Shown: piece by piece, positions 37,270-45,878 of the stretch
Layout: each line of letters opens with the position of its first letter
Numbering within the stretch: the first letter of the stretch is position 1
Program-made: the position numbers and the translations under genes
Assembly: GCA_027051195.1 (NCBI GenBank)
Contig: JALUAB010000123.1
Location: 1-47,194 of the forward strand
Length of the DNA: 47,194 nt
Reading direction: 5' to 3'
Source: Hyphomicrobiales bacterium
GTDB taxonomy: Bacteria > Pseudomonadota > Alphaproteobacteria > Rhizobiales > Aestuariivirgaceae
Notes under the pieces: model-generated
Seen by the model: the letters and a program-made list of their open reading frames with translations, nothing else
What the model was told of the DNA's origin: nothing
Database searches by the model: none

Positions 37270-38235
37270 TCAGGATTCCTCCGCCGCCAGCGGATGATGC
37301 CGCACCACCGCCTGGCGCAACCGCTGCATGTCCACGTGCGTGTAGATCTGCGTGGTGGCGATGTCGGCATGGCCCAGCATCAGCTGCACCGCGCGCAGAT
37401 CGGCCCCGTTCTGCAACAGGTGCGTGGCGAAGGCATGCCGCAGCACGTGCGGGGAAAGCCGCGCCGGATCCAGCCCCGCTCGCGCTGCCAGGGCTTTCAG
37501 CTCCTGCGCGAAGCGCTGGCGTGTCACGTGCCCCTGCCCGCCGCGCGAGGGGAAAAGGAACCCGGCGCTCTCCAGCCGCCCCTTTTTGGCACCACTCGCG
37601 CAGGCCGCGCGATACTCCGCCAGCGCCGCCAGCGCCGCAGGCGAGACGGGCACCAGGCGCTCCTTGCCACCCTTGCCCCACACGCGGATCAGCTCCGCCT
37701 GCTCGTCCACGTCGCCCGCCCGCAGCGACACCAGCTCGGACACGCGCAGGCCCGTGGCGTAGAGCAGCTCCAGCATGGCCAGCAGCCGCAGCGCCCGGCA
37801 GCGCGCCTTTTCCGTCCTCGCCGCCGCCACGTCGGCGCGAACCCTGGCGAACAGCCGCTCCACCTCCTCCGCGCCCAGCACTTTCGGCAACGCACGCGCC
37901 TTGCGCGGGCTTTCCACGTGCTGCGCCGGATTGGCCGCGCTCAGGCCCTCGCCATAGAGAAAGGCGTGCAACTGGCGCACGGCGGAAAGCCGCCTGGCCT
38001 GCGTGGAGCGCGCCAGCCCGAGGTCGGCCAGCGATGCGACAAAGGCGGAAACGTCCTCTTCCGTGGCCTCATCCACCGCGCGCCCGCGCAGGGCGACGAA
38101 CCCGGCGTAGTCCTCGAGATCGCGGGCATAGGCGGCAAGCGTGTTGGGCGAGGCGTTGCGCTCCGCCGCCATCATCTCCAGAAAGCGTTCGACGAGAAAC
38201 AGGCTCTGCTCACGGCAGGTCGCGCAACGGGGCAT
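37270..38235 (-). CDS. xerD: Site-specific tyrosine recombinase XerD
   Basis: 321 residues. The N-terminal SAM-like DNA-binding domain (about 10-105) is followed by the catalytic domain. The tyrosine-recombinase residues are Arg164 (ATGLRVSEL), Lys188 (GKGGK), His263 and Arg266 (HVLRHAFATHLL), His289 (MLGHADIATTQIYTHV) and nucleophile Tyr298. The order and length fit XerD, which resolves chromosome dimers at dif together with XerC. ATG 38235 has AAGGA upstream and starts 26 bases inside the small membrane gene's 3' end. The longer frame to 38313 is not family sequence. Confidence 0.93.
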   Translation of the reverse strand: MPRCATCREQSLFLVERFLEMMAAERNASPNTLAAYARDLEDYAGFVALRGRAVDEATEEDVSAFVASLADLGLARSTQARRLSAVRQLHAFLYGEGLSAANPAQHVESPRKARALPKVLGAEEVERLFARVRADVAAARTEKARCRALRLLAMLELLYATGLRVSELVSLRAGDVDEQAELIRVWGKGGKERLVPVSPAALAALAEYRAACASGAKKGRLESAGFLFPSRGGQGHVTRQRFAQELKALAARAGLDPARLSPHVLRHAFATHLLQNGADLRAVQLMLGHADIATTQIYTHVDMQRLRQAVVRHHPLAAEES

Positions 38236-38359
38236 TGGAAAGTTCCTTCGTCGTCTCCACCGGCTGTGGCGGCATGTTGGCCAGCACCCATGCCGCGCCA
38301 TAGACGACTCCAATCAACCCTCCAATGATTAACAAGAAGCGTAAGGAATCCGGCATCAT
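38210..38359 (-). CDS. Small single-pass membrane protein upstream of xerD
   Basis: 49 residues: two Met at the start, one transmembrane helix (about 4-27, ending VYGAAWVLANMPP) and a short polar tail PVETTKELSNAPLRDL. AGAGGG lies nine bases before ATG 38359. The last 26 bases overlap the xerD start region in another frame, so translation of xerD is likely coupled to it. A similar tiny protein sits at this place in other alphaproteobacteria as I recall it, but I cannot name a family or function. Confidence 0.6.
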   Translation of the reverse strand: MMPDSLRFLLIIGGLIGVVYGAAWVLANMPPQPVETTKELSNAPLRDLP

Positions 38360-38407
38360 GGCGAAAAGCCCTCTGAAATCCCGCGGTTCGGCCCCGTTTG
38401 CGCGCGG

Positions 38408-38464
38408 TTTTGACCGCATGCCCTCGGCGCGCTATGCAAGGCCGCACCAGCTCCTGCATAGCGC
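38408..38464 (+). promoter_or_regulatory. aroK promoter with a 12-bp inverted repeat on its -10
   Basis: TTGACC (38408-38413), 17 bases, TATGCA (38431-38436) form a good sigma-70 promoter. The -10 lies in the left arm of a perfect 12-bp inverted repeat (38425-38436 and 38453-38464; 16-base loop). The arms would be a regulator-binding site or an RNA hairpin at the very start of the transcript. Confidence 0.6.
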
Positions 38465-38504
38465 GGGGCGAGCGAATGAACAAGGTGGAGCGACGAGCCT
38501 TTCC

Positions 38505-39089
38505 ATGCCGGAAGCAAACCTGAAGGACTGCGTGCAGACCATCCACGCCCTGCTGGGCGCGCGCTCCATCGTGCTCGTCGGCCTCATGGGCGCGGGCAAG
38601 ACCACCGTCGGCCGGCGGCTGGCGCAACGGCTGGATTTGCCCTTCGTGGATGCCGATCACGAGATCGAGCGCGCCGCGGGAAAAAGCATCCCGGAAATCT
38701 TCGCCGAGGACGGCGAGGAATTCTTCCGCAACGGCGAGGAGCGCGTCATCGCCCGGCTGCTGGAGAACGGTCCGCAGGTGCTGGCCACCGGCGGTGGCGC
38801 CTGGATGCGCGAGGCCACGCGCGAGCGGGTGCGAAAGAAGGGTGTTTCCGTGTGGCTGAAGGCGGACATCGACGTGCTCATGGAGCGCGTCTCTCGCCGC
38901 CCCGGCCGCCCGTTGCTGGAAGCGGAAAACCCGCGCGCGGTGATGGAGAGGCTCATAGACGAGCGATATCCCGTCTATGCGCAGGCGGACATCAAGGTGG
39001 AAAGCCACGATGCGCCGCACCACGTGATGGTGGCGCGCATCATCCGCGAGCTGGCAGAATGGCTGGAAACGCACGGACGGAACGGCTGA
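38505..39089 (+). CDS. aroK: Shikimate kinase
   Basis: 194 residues. AroK phosphorylates shikimate at O3 in the chorismate pathway. The P-loop GLMGAGKTTVG is near residue 30, DADHEIE near 50 gives the shikimate/Mg contacts (Asp, Glu), FFRNGEERVI and ATGGGAWM follow, then the lid ERVSRRPGRPLL with the conserved arginines. The frame is open upstream to 38325 but the first 60 residues lack family features. ATG 38505 is chosen. The gene overlaps aroB by one base. Confidence 0.94.
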   Translation: MPEANLKDCVQTIHALLGARSIVLVGLMGAGKTTVGRRLAQRLDLPFVDADHEIERAAGKSIPEIFAEDGEEFFRNGEERVIARLLENGPQVLATGGGAWMREATRERVRKKGVSVWLKADIDVLMERVSRRPGRPLLEAENPRAVMERLIDERYPVYAQADIKVESHDAPHHVMVARIIRELAEWLETHGRNG

Positions 39090-40243
39090 TGGCAAACACG
39101 GACACGAACACGAACACGGCGACGACGGCGGTGGAGACGGTGCGCGTGCACCCCGCCGGCTGGCCGGAATACGACATACACATCGGCCCCGGCCTGCTGC
39201 GGCGCGCGGGCGAAGTGATCGCGCCGCTGCTGACACGCCCGCGCACACTGGTGGTGACGGACGAAAACGTGGCGCGCCATCACCTCTCCACCCTGCACGA
39301 GAGCCTGCACACCGCCGGCATCGAACATGATGTGATCACGCTGCCGCCCGGCGAGGCCACCAAGAGCTGGCGGCGACTGGAAGAGCTGGTGGAATCCATC
39401 CTCGCCCACAAGCTGGAGCGCAACGATCACATCATAGCCTTCGGCGGCGGTGTCATCGGCGATCTCGCGGGCTTCGCCGCCGCCATCGCCCGGCGCGGCA
39501 TGCCCTTCATCCAGATCCCCACGACATTGCTGGCGCAGGTGGACAGCTCCGTCGGCGGCAAGACCGGCATCAACTCCTCGCAAGGCCACGGCAAGAATCT
39601 CATCGGCGCCTTCCACCAGCCCTCCATTGTCATCGCCGACACCGGCGTGCTTGCCACCCTGCCGCGGCGCGAGCTGCTGGCGGGCTATGCCGAGGTGGTG
39701 AAATACGGCCTTTTGGGCGATGCCGCCTTCTTCGCCTGCCTGGAGGAGCATGGCGCGGATGTGCTGGCGCTGAAGCCGGAAGCCGTCATGCACGCGGTGG
39801 CCACCTCCTGCCGCGCCAAGGCCGCCATCGTCACGGAAGACGCGCGCGAGAAGGGCAAACGGGCGCTGCTGAACCTCGGCCACACCTTCGGCCATGCGCT
39901 GGAGGCGACGCTGGGCTACGACGGCACGCTGCTGCACGGCGAGGCGGTGGCCATCGGCATGGCGCAGGCCTTCCGTTTCTCCGAGCGGCTGGGGCTGTGC
40001 CCGCCGGGCCGGGCGGCGCGCGTGGCGAAGCACCTGTCCGCCGCCGGGCTGCCCACGGATACGCGCGCCATTCACAACCGCCTCCCGGCGGCTGAAGACC
40101 TGCTGGAGCTGATGCGACAGGACAAGAAGGCGCAGGCCGGCAAGCTGGTGTTCGTGCTGGTGCGCGAGATCGGCGAGGCCTTCATCGCGCGGGATGTGGA
40201 CGAGGCCGCCGTGCTCGACTTCCTGCGCGAGGAGCTGGCCTGA
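39089..40243 (+). CDS. aroB: 3-dehydroquinate synthase
   Basis: 384 residues. AroB converts DAHP to 3-dehydroquinate using NAD and a divalent metal. The sequence shows LVVTDENVARHHL, FGGGVIGDLAGFAAAIARRG, IPTTLLAQVDSSVGGKTGIN, the ELLAGYAEVVKYGLL segment with the metal-binding Glu, and LLNLGHTFGHALE with two metal histidines, plus LHGEAVAIGMA. The first 20 residues are Thr/Asn-rich and not family-like. Its ATG overlaps the aroK TGA (TGATG), which couples translation. Confidence 0.96.
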   Translation: MANTDTNTNTATTAVETVRVHPAGWPEYDIHIGPGLLRRAGEVIAPLLTRPRTLVVTDENVARHHLSTLHESLHTAGIEHDVITLPPGEATKSWRRLEELVESILAHKLERNDHIIAFGGGVIGDLAGFAAAIARRGMPFIQIPTTLLAQVDSSVGGKTGINSSQGHGKNLIGAFHQPSIVIADTGVLATLPRRELLAGYAEVVKYGLLGDAAFFACLEEHGADVLALKPEAVMHAVATSCRAKAAIVTEDAREKGKRALLNLGHTFGHALEATLGYDGTLLHGEAVAIGMAQAFRFSERLGLCPPGRAARVAKHLSAAGLPTDTRAIHNRLPAAEDLLELMRQDKKAQAGKLVFVLVREIGEAFIARDVDEAAVLDFLREELA

Positions 40244-40249
40244 CCCAGT

Positions 40250-40897
40250 TCAGGAGAGCAACCCTGCCCCCTTCAACCCCGTCAGCACGAACTGCACCGC
40301 CAGCGCCGCCAGGATGATGCCCAGCAGCCGCGAGATGGCCCGCACTGCCGTCTCGCTCAGGAATCGTTCCGCGTGGCTCACCGTGAAGAACAGCATCCAC
40401 GTCAGCGCCAGCACCGCCAGCAGCACCGCCACCACCGCCGCCTGCGCCACGCCGTCATCCGCATGCTTGCCCATCAGCAGGATCACCGAGGTGATGGCCC
40501 CCGGCCCGGCGATGAGCGGAATGCCCAGCGGAAACACCCACACGTCGTCCACCGCCCGGTATTCATGCGGCGGTTCCTTGTGCGAAGCGGCCTTGCGCCG
40601 TCGCTCCGCCCGCTTCTCGAACAGCATTTCCGCCGCGATCATGAACAGCAGGATGCCGCCGGCGATGCGGAACGCCGGAATGGTGATGCCGAACAGTTTC
40701 AGGATGGCCTCGCCGAAGAAACCAAACAGCAGCAGCACGCCCGCTGCCAGCAGCACCGCGTTGCGCCCCGCCCGCCGCCGCGCCGCCACGGACTGCCCCC
40801 GCGTCAACGCCACGAAGATGGGCGTGAGCCCCAGCGGATCGATAATGACGAAGAAGGTGGCAAACGCCGGCAACACCACGTCCGTCCACAGAGTCAT
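40250..40897 (-). CDS. MarC family membrane protein
   Basis: 215 residues with six hydrophobic segments, beginning VVLPAFATFFVIIDPLGLTPIFVALTRG, then NAVLLAAGVLLLFGFFGEAILKLFGI, IAGGILLFMIAAEMLF, a loop with Lys/Arg/Glu, PLGIPLIAGPGAITSVILLM, ALTWMLFFTVSHA and a final helix. The PLGLTP and PLIAGPGA motifs are those of MarC/UPF0056. The name comes from an old link to multiple antibiotic resistance, which was later withdrawn; the substrate is unknown. GGGAG lies before ATG 40897. It converges with aroB. Confidence 0.9.
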   Translation of the reverse strand: MTLWTDVVLPAFATFFVIIDPLGLTPIFVALTRGQSVAARRRAGRNAVLLAAGVLLLFGFFGEAILKLFGITIPAFRIAGGILLFMIAAEMLFEKRAERRRKAASHKEPPHEYRAVDDVWVFPLGIPLIAGPGAITSVILLMGKHADDGVAQAAVVAVLLAVLALTWMLFFTVSHAERFLSETAVRAISRLLGIILAALAVQFVLTGLKGAGLLS

Positions 40898-40927
40898 CAC
40901 ACCCGCTCCCCGCGCCTGCGGCCCACC

Positions 40928-41365
40928 TCACGGCAACAGCGTCTGCAGCGCCGACATGACGGTGGCCATGCGCCGCGCGTAGTTGGCCATCACCAGCTTT
41001 CCCATCTCCGGAAACTCCTCGCACACGTGCAGGAACAGCTCGCGCGGAATGCGCAGCACGCGCAGCTCTTCCAGCGCCTGCACGTGCATGCGGTGTGGCA
41101 ACCCGGCGATCATCGCGCCATCGCCGATGAAAGCCCCGCGCGAGATGTGCAGCCGTGTGGAGGGATCCTCCTCCATGTATGCCTCTGCCGTGCCGCTGCG
41201 CACGAGGAAACCGGCCGGCAGATTCTGCCCCTGCCGCACCAGCCAGTCGCCCGCCGGCACCGTGGCCTGCTCCGCCGCATAGGCGATCACGCGCAGATGC
41301 GCCTCGTCGATACCTTCGAACAGCGGCGTCTGCGCCAGCAATTGCACGTCCTCGTCCACCGACAT
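40928..41365 (-). CDS. Cyclic-nucleotide-binding-fold protein
   Basis: 145 residues. It is a single cNMP-binding beta-roll: LLAQTPLFEGIDEAHLRVIAYAAEQATVPAGDWLVRQGQ, GFLVRSGTAEAYM, then ISRGAFIGDGAMIAGLPHRMHVQALEELRVLRIPRELFLHVC. The phosphate-binding cassette normally reads FGE...RxA; here it reads FIGDG...PHRMHV, so binding of cAMP or cGMP is doubtful. No DNA-binding domain is attached. It lies 30 bases from marC on the same strand and may be co-transcribed with it. Confidence 0.8.
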   Translation of the reverse strand: MSVDEDVQLLAQTPLFEGIDEAHLRVIAYAAEQATVPAGDWLVRQGQNLPAGFLVRSGTAEAYMEEDPSTRLHISRGAFIGDGAMIAGLPHRMHVQALEELRVLRIPRELFLHVCEEFPEMGKLVMANYARRMATVMSALQTLLP

Positions 41366-41496
41366 CAGGCAAGCCCCTCAGACCCCGATTGCGCAACACC
41401 CTAGCCCGACGCCGGTCACAATTCCAGTCGCACCCCGCCCCGCGCAGTGCTATCGCTGTGGCGCAAGAGAAAACCCCGACCGCACGCGAGAACGCC

Positions 41497-42804
41497 ATGA
41501 CCGGCCACGCCACACGCCGCGCCGCGCTGAACATGCTCACCGCCATTCTCTGCAACCACCGCCTGCTGCATGAGGCGGAGGCGGCGGAGCAACAGACGCT
41601 GGAACGGCTCACCACCGCCGACCGTGCTCTGACCACCCAGCTGGTGCGCACCGTGCTGCGCCGCCACGGGCAACTGCAACATCTGCTCGACCGGTTGCTG
41701 CACAAGCCGCTGCCGAAGCGCGCCTGCCGCGCACGGGCCGCGCTCATGCTCGGCGCGGCGCAGCTCCTGTTTCTGCGCACACCGGCCCATGCTGCCATCC
41801 ATACCACCGTGGAGCTGCTGAAAGCGCACCCCCGCACCCGCCCGCTGGCCGGGCTGGCCAACGCCGTATTGCGCCGCCTGCAACGCGAGGGCGACGCCCT
41901 GTTGCGACAGGCGCCACCCACATTGAATTTCCCGGACTGGCTGCGCCGGCGCTGGCGGGAGCAATGGGGCGAGGAGGCCGTGCAAGCCATGGCGGAGGAA
42001 CTGCTGCGCGAGCCGCCGCTGGACATCACCGTGAAACGCCCCGGAGAGGCTCCGGTGTGGGCCGAAAGGCTGGACGGACTGCCGCTGCCCACCGGCACCG
42101 TGCGCATCGAGAAACCAGCCCGCCCCGTCGCCTCCCTGCCCGGCCATGCCGAGGGCGCCTGGTGGGTGCAGGATGCCGCCGCCACCCTGCCTGCGCGACT
42201 GGCCGGAAACGTGACGGACCGCATGGTGGCGGACCTCTGCGCCGCGCCGGGCGGCAAGACCATGCAGCTCGCCGCCGCCGGCGCGCAGGTCACGGCGGTG
42301 GACATCTCCGCCCCGCGGCTGGCGCGCCTGCGCGAAAATCTGACCCGCACGGGTCTTACCGCAGAAATCGTGCAATCGGACGTGCTGAACTACACCCCCG
42401 TGGCACCCTTCGACGTGGTGCTGCTGGACGCTCCCTGCACCGCCACCGGCACCTTCCGCCGCCACCCGGATGTGCTGTTGAACAAGACGCCGGAGCAGGC
42501 GCACGAGCTGGTGGCGTTGCAGGAACGCATGCTGGAGCACGTCCGCCACCTCGTCGCCCCCGGCGGTCTGCTGATCTATTGCGTCTGCTCCCTTCTGCCG
42601 GAGGAGGGCGAGGAACAGGTGGCCCGCTTCCTTGCCCGCCACGGCGACGCCTTCGCCCGCGACCCGGTGCGATTGGAAGAGAACGGTGGCCTGCGCGAGG
42701 TCATCACGCAAGAAGGTGACGTGCGCACCCTGCCGCATTTTTCCATTGGCGAAACGCGCGGGCTGGACGGTTTCTTCATCGCCCGTCTGCGCCGCATTTC
42801 CTGA
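41497..42804 (+). CDS. rsmB: 16S rRNA m5C967 methyltransferase RsmB
   Basis: 435 residues. An N-terminal NusB-like RNA-binding domain (about 1-130; RAALNMLTAIL, RAALMLGAAQLLFLRTPAHAAIHTTVELLK) is joined to a SAM-dependent methyltransferase. The latter has LCAAPGGKTMQLAAAGAQVTAVDIS as SAM site, LLDAPCTATGTFRRHPD with the first catalytic Cys, and YCVCSLLPEEGEEQ with the second. It adds methyl to C967 of 16S rRNA. ATG 41497 is used; GTG 41458 is in frame and possible. It runs toward serC, 181 bases away. Confidence 0.92.
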   Translation: MTGHATRRAALNMLTAILCNHRLLHEAEAAEQQTLERLTTADRALTTQLVRTVLRRHGQLQHLLDRLLHKPLPKRACRARAALMLGAAQLLFLRTPAHAAIHTTVELLKAHPRTRPLAGLANAVLRRLQREGDALLRQAPPTLNFPDWLRRRWREQWGEEAVQAMAEELLREPPLDITVKRPGEAPVWAERLDGLPLPTGTVRIEKPARPVASLPGHAEGAWWVQDAAATLPARLAGNVTDRMVADLCAAPGGKTMQLAAAGAQVTAVDISAPRLARLRENLTRTGLTAEIVQSDVLNYTPVAPFDVVLLDAPCTATGTFRRHPDVLLNKTPEQAHELVALQERMLEHVRHLVAPGGLLIYCVCSLLPEEGEEQVARFLARHGDAFARDPVRLEENGGLREVITQEGDVRTLPHFSIGETRGLDGFFIARLRRIS

Positions 42805-42900
42805 AATGCGAGCCATTCATCCACGATGCGCAACAACCGGCGCACGGGAGATGACAAACCGTCACAGAGTTCACAAGCAACCATCGCCCGTGATCTGTGC

Positions 42901-42934
42901 TTGACTTCGGCCCCGTTCGCGGCCTATGGCGAAC
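42901..42934 (+). promoter_or_regulatory. serC promoter with flanking palindrome
   Basis: TTGACT (42901-42906), 17 bases, CTATGG (42924-42929) is a plausible promoter, with transcription starting near 42936. GTTCGC (42915-42920) and GCGAAC (42929-42934) form a 6-bp inverted repeat bracketing the -10. That spacing is typical of a repressor site, though no regulator is known. Confidence 0.55.
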
Positions 42935-42935
42935 G

Positions 42936-42985
42936 CGGGCCACCCCTCCCCAACGAGGGGCGAACATCTGGAAGGATGTATTGAC
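42936..42985 (+). promoter_or_regulatory. serC leader RNA
   Basis: Two hairpins in the 50-base leader: CCCCTC (42943-42948) with GAGGGG (42955-42960), and ACATC (42964-42968) with GATGT (42975-42979). The Shine-Dalgarno GGAAGGA (42970-42976) sits in the loop and 3' arm of the second hairpin. This matches the serC motif described for alphaproteobacteria, in which the last stem overlaps the serC ribosome binding site. It should control serC translation; the signal is not known. Confidence 0.78.
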
Positions 42986-44152
42986 ATGACCAGTATCGAA
43001 AAGCCGGCCACCAAACCGGCCAATCCCCGTTTCTCCCCCGGCCCCACCACCAAGTTCAAGGGCTGGGATTTCTCTCTCCTCAAGAACGCCCTGCTGGGCC
43101 GATCGCACCGCAGCAAGGAATCCATCGCCCGCATGCAGGAGCTCATCGCGCTCACCCGCGAGGTCTTGCAGGTGCCCGATGACTATCTCGTCGGCATCGT
43201 GCCCGGTTCGGATACCGGTGCGGTGGAAATGGCCATGTGGAACCTGCTGGGCCCGCGCCCGGTGGACGTGCTGGCCTGGGAGAGCTTCGGCAAGATGTGG
43301 GTCACCGACATCTGCGACCAGCTGACGGTGGAATCCCGCGCCATGGTCGCCGATTTCGGCGAACTGCCGGACCTCTCCGCGGTGGACTTCACCCACGACG
43401 TGGTGTTCACCTGGAACGGCACCACCTCCGGCGCGCGGGTGCCCAACGGCGACTGGATTCCCGCCGACCGTGAGGGGCTGACCATCTGCGACGCCACCTC
43501 CGCCGCCTTCGCCCAGGAGCTGCCCTATGAAAAGCTGGATGTCACCACCTATTCCTGGCAGAAGGTGATGGGTGGCGAGGCGCAGCACGGCATCATCATC
43601 CTCTCGCCGCGCGCGGTGGAACGGCTGGAAAGCCACACGCCGCCCTGGCCGGTGCCAAAGCTGTTGCGCCTGACCAAGAACGGCAAGCTCATCCGCGAGA
43701 TCTTCGATGGCATGACCATCAACACCGTCTCCATGATGGCGGTGGAGGATCACATCGTGGCGCTGAAGTGGGCGAAGGAGCTGGGCGGCCTGCCGGCACT
43801 CATCGCCAAGGCCAACGAGAACGCGCAGACCGTCTGGGACTGGGAGGCGAACACCGACTGGGTGGAGAACCTGGTGGCTGACCCGGCGATTCGCTCCAAC
43901 ACCTCCGTGTGCATGCGCCTGTCGGAGAAGGGCAAGGAAGGTCTGACGGAAGAGCAGGCCAGACAGCTGCCCACCCGCATGCTGCAGCTGCTGGCGGAGG
44001 AAGGCGCCGGCTACGATCTCGCCGCCTACCGCACGGCGCCGCCGGGCTTCCGCATCTGGTGCGGCGGCACGGTGGAGAAGAGCGACATCGAGGCGCTGCT
44101 GCCCTGGCTCGACTGGGCCTATGCCACGGCGAAGGCCGAACTGACGGGCTGA
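42986..44152 (+). CDS. serC: Phosphoserine aminotransferase
   Basis: 388 residues of the class-V aminotransferase fold, in the branch seen in alphaproteobacteria (TIGR01365). SerC makes phosphoserine from phosphohydroxypyruvate and glutamate. Visible: PRFSPGPTTKFKGW at the start, VPGSDTGAVEMAMWNLLGPRPVDV, TWNGTTSGARVPNG, CDATSAAFAQ with the PLP-contacting Asp, and the Schiff-base lysine in TYSWQKVMGGEAQHG. The end RIWCGGTVEKSDIEALLPWLDWAY is typical. ATG 42986 follows the leader RNA. A terminator separates it from serA. Confidence 0.95.
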   Translation: MTSIEKPATKPANPRFSPGPTTKFKGWDFSLLKNALLGRSHRSKESIARMQELIALTREVLQVPDDYLVGIVPGSDTGAVEMAMWNLLGPRPVDVLAWESFGKMWVTDICDQLTVESRAMVADFGELPDLSAVDFTHDVVFTWNGTTSGARVPNGDWIPADREGLTICDATSAAFAQELPYEKLDVTTYSWQKVMGGEAQHGIIILSPRAVERLESHTPPWPVPKLLRLTKNGKLIREIFDGMTINTVSMMAVEDHIVALKWAKELGGLPALIAKANENAQTVWDWEANTDWVENLVADPAIRSNTSVCMRLSEKGKEGLTEEQARQLPTRMLQLLAEEGAGYDLAAYRTAPPGFRIWCGGTVEKSDIEALLPWLDWAYATAKAELTG

Positions 44153-44172
44153 ACCGACGCAACACGCACAGG

Positions 44173-44206
44173 GGCGGGGCCGCAAAGCCCCGCCTTCCTC
44201 TTTTTT
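44173..44206 (+). terminator. serC terminator
   Basis: GGCGGGGC (44173-44180) and GCCCCGCC (44187-44194) form a perfect 8-bp stem with a 6-base loop, followed by TTCCTCTTTTTT. It lies 20 bases after the serC stop and 60 bases before serA, so serA needs read-through or its own promoter. Confidence 0.9.
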
Positions 44207-44265
44207 GTCACCGGCGTTCACGGTCAATCACGGATCATCACGGGCAAGAAAAGGAGGCTGCCACC

Positions 44266-45855
44266 ATGGCGCCGAAGGTTCTCATTTCCGACAAGCTTTC
44301 CGAAACCGCGGTGAAAATCCTCGAGGCGCGTGGCATCGACGTCGCCTACGAACCGGATCTCGGCAAGGACAGGGACGCGCTGATAGCGCGCATCCCCGAG
44401 TTCGACGGGCTGGCGGTGCGCTCCGCCACCAAGGTGACCTCCAAGGTCATCGAGGCGGCGAAGAATCTCAAGGTCATCGGCCGCGCCGGCATCGGCGTGG
44501 ACAACATCGACGTGCCCGCCGCCACCGCCCGCGGCATCATCGTCATGAACACCCCGCTCGGCAACGCCGTGACCACCGCCGAGCACGCCATCGCCATGAT
44601 GCTGGCGCTGGCCCGCAAGATCCCGCAGGCCAACGAATCCACCAGGGCCGGCAAGTGGGAGAAGAACCGGTTCATGGGCGTGGAGGTCTATCGCAAGACG
44701 CTGGGCCTCATCGGCTGCGGCAACATCGGCTCCATCGTCGCCAACCGCGCGCAGGGGCTGCACATGCGCGTCATCGCCTATGACCCGTATCTGACGGAGG
44801 AGCGCGCCCGCGAGATCGGCGTGGAGAAGGTGGACTTCGACGAACTGCTGGCCCGCGCCGACTTCCTCTCCCTGCACACCCCGCTCACCGACAAGACGAA
44901 GCACATCATCGACGCGAAGGCGCTTTCGAAGATGAAGAAGGGCGCGCGCGTCATCAACTGTGCCCGCGGCGGCCTCATCGTGGAGCCGGATCTGTATGAG
45001 GCCATCAAGTCCGGCCACATCGCCGGCGCCGCGCTGGACGTGTTCGAGGAAGAGCCGGCGCGGGAGAATCCGCTGTTCGAGCTGGAGGAAGTCATCTGCA
45101 CCCCGCACCTTGGCGCCTCCACCACCGAGGCGCAGGAGAACGTGGCCGTGCAGATCGCCGAGCAGATTGCTGATTATCTGCTCTCCGGCGCCGTTTCCAA
45201 CGCGCTCAACATGCCCTCCATCACGGCCGAAGAGGCGCCGGTGCTCAAGCCCTACATCGAGCTGGCGGAGAAGCTGGGCCTGTTCATCGGCCAGATCATC
45301 GGCTCGGCCATCGAGGACGTGACCATCGAATACGCCGGTAACGTCGGCGAGCTGAACATTGGCGCACTCTCCTCCGCCCTGCTGGCGGGGCTGCTCAGGC
45401 CCACCCTGGGCGAGGACATCAACATGGTCTCCGCCCCCGTGGTGGCGAAGGAGCGCGGCATGACCATCAACGAGGTGCGCCAGACCCAGCGCGGCGTCTA
45501 TGAAGGCTACATCCGGCTGGAGGTGGCCACGGAAAACTCGAAGCGTTCCGTCGCCGGCACGGTGTTCGCCGACGGCAAGCCGCGCATCATCCAGGCCAAG
45601 GGCATCAACATGGAGGCCGAGTTCGGCCCGCACATGCTCTACGTCATCAACGAGGACCGGCCCGGCTTCCTCGGCGCCCTGGGCACCATCCTGGGCGAGG
45701 AGAAGGTGAACATCGCCGCCTTCAACCTGGGGCGCACGGAACCGGGCGGCGAGGCCGTGGCACTGGTGGAGGTGGACGAACCGGTGCCCGCTTCCGTGCT
45801 GGAGAAGGTCCGGGCACTGCCGCAGGTGAAATGGGTATCGGCGCTGGAGTTCTGA
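44266..45855 (+). CDS. serA: D-3-phosphoglycerate dehydrogenase
   Basis: 529 residues, the long form with an intervening domain and a C-terminal ACT domain. SerA oxidises 3-phosphoglycerate to phosphohydroxypyruvate in serine synthesis. Visible are the NAD fold GLIGCGNIGSIVANRA, SLHTPLTDKTKHIID, INCARGGLIVEPDLYEAIKSGHIAGAALDVFEEEP with the catalytic Arg, Glu pair, and CTPHLGASTTEAQENVAVQIAEQ with the catalytic His. The last 75 residues (YVINEDRPGFLGALGTILGEEKVNIAAFNLGR) are ACT, the site of serine feedback in related enzymes. AAGGAGG sits eight bases before ATG 44266. Confidence 0.97.
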   Translation: MAPKVLISDKLSETAVKILEARGIDVAYEPDLGKDRDALIARIPEFDGLAVRSATKVTSKVIEAAKNLKVIGRAGIGVDNIDVPAATARGIIVMNTPLGNAVTTAEHAIAMMLALARKIPQANESTRAGKWEKNRFMGVEVYRKTLGLIGCGNIGSIVANRAQGLHMRVIAYDPYLTEERAREIGVEKVDFDELLARADFLSLHTPLTDKTKHIIDAKALSKMKKGARVINCARGGLIVEPDLYEAIKSGHIAGAALDVFEEEPARENPLFELEEVICTPHLGASTTEAQENVAVQIAEQIADYLLSGAVSNALNMPSITAEEAPVLKPYIELAEKLGLFIGQIIGSAIEDVTIEYAGNVGELNIGALSSALLAGLLRPTLGEDINMVSAPVVAKERGMTINEVRQTQRGVYEGYIRLEVATENSKRSVAGTVFADGKPRIIQAKGINMEAEFGPHMLYVINEDRPGFLGALGTILGEEKVNIAAFNLGRTEPGGEAVALVEVDEPVPASVLEKVRALPQVKWVSALEF

Positions 45856-45878
45856 GCGCGTTTGCTATACAAGAAAAC

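Noticed and set aside
38325-38504. A longer N-terminus for shikimate kinase
   Set aside because: The extra 60 residues run through the promoter and inverted repeat and are not kinase sequence.
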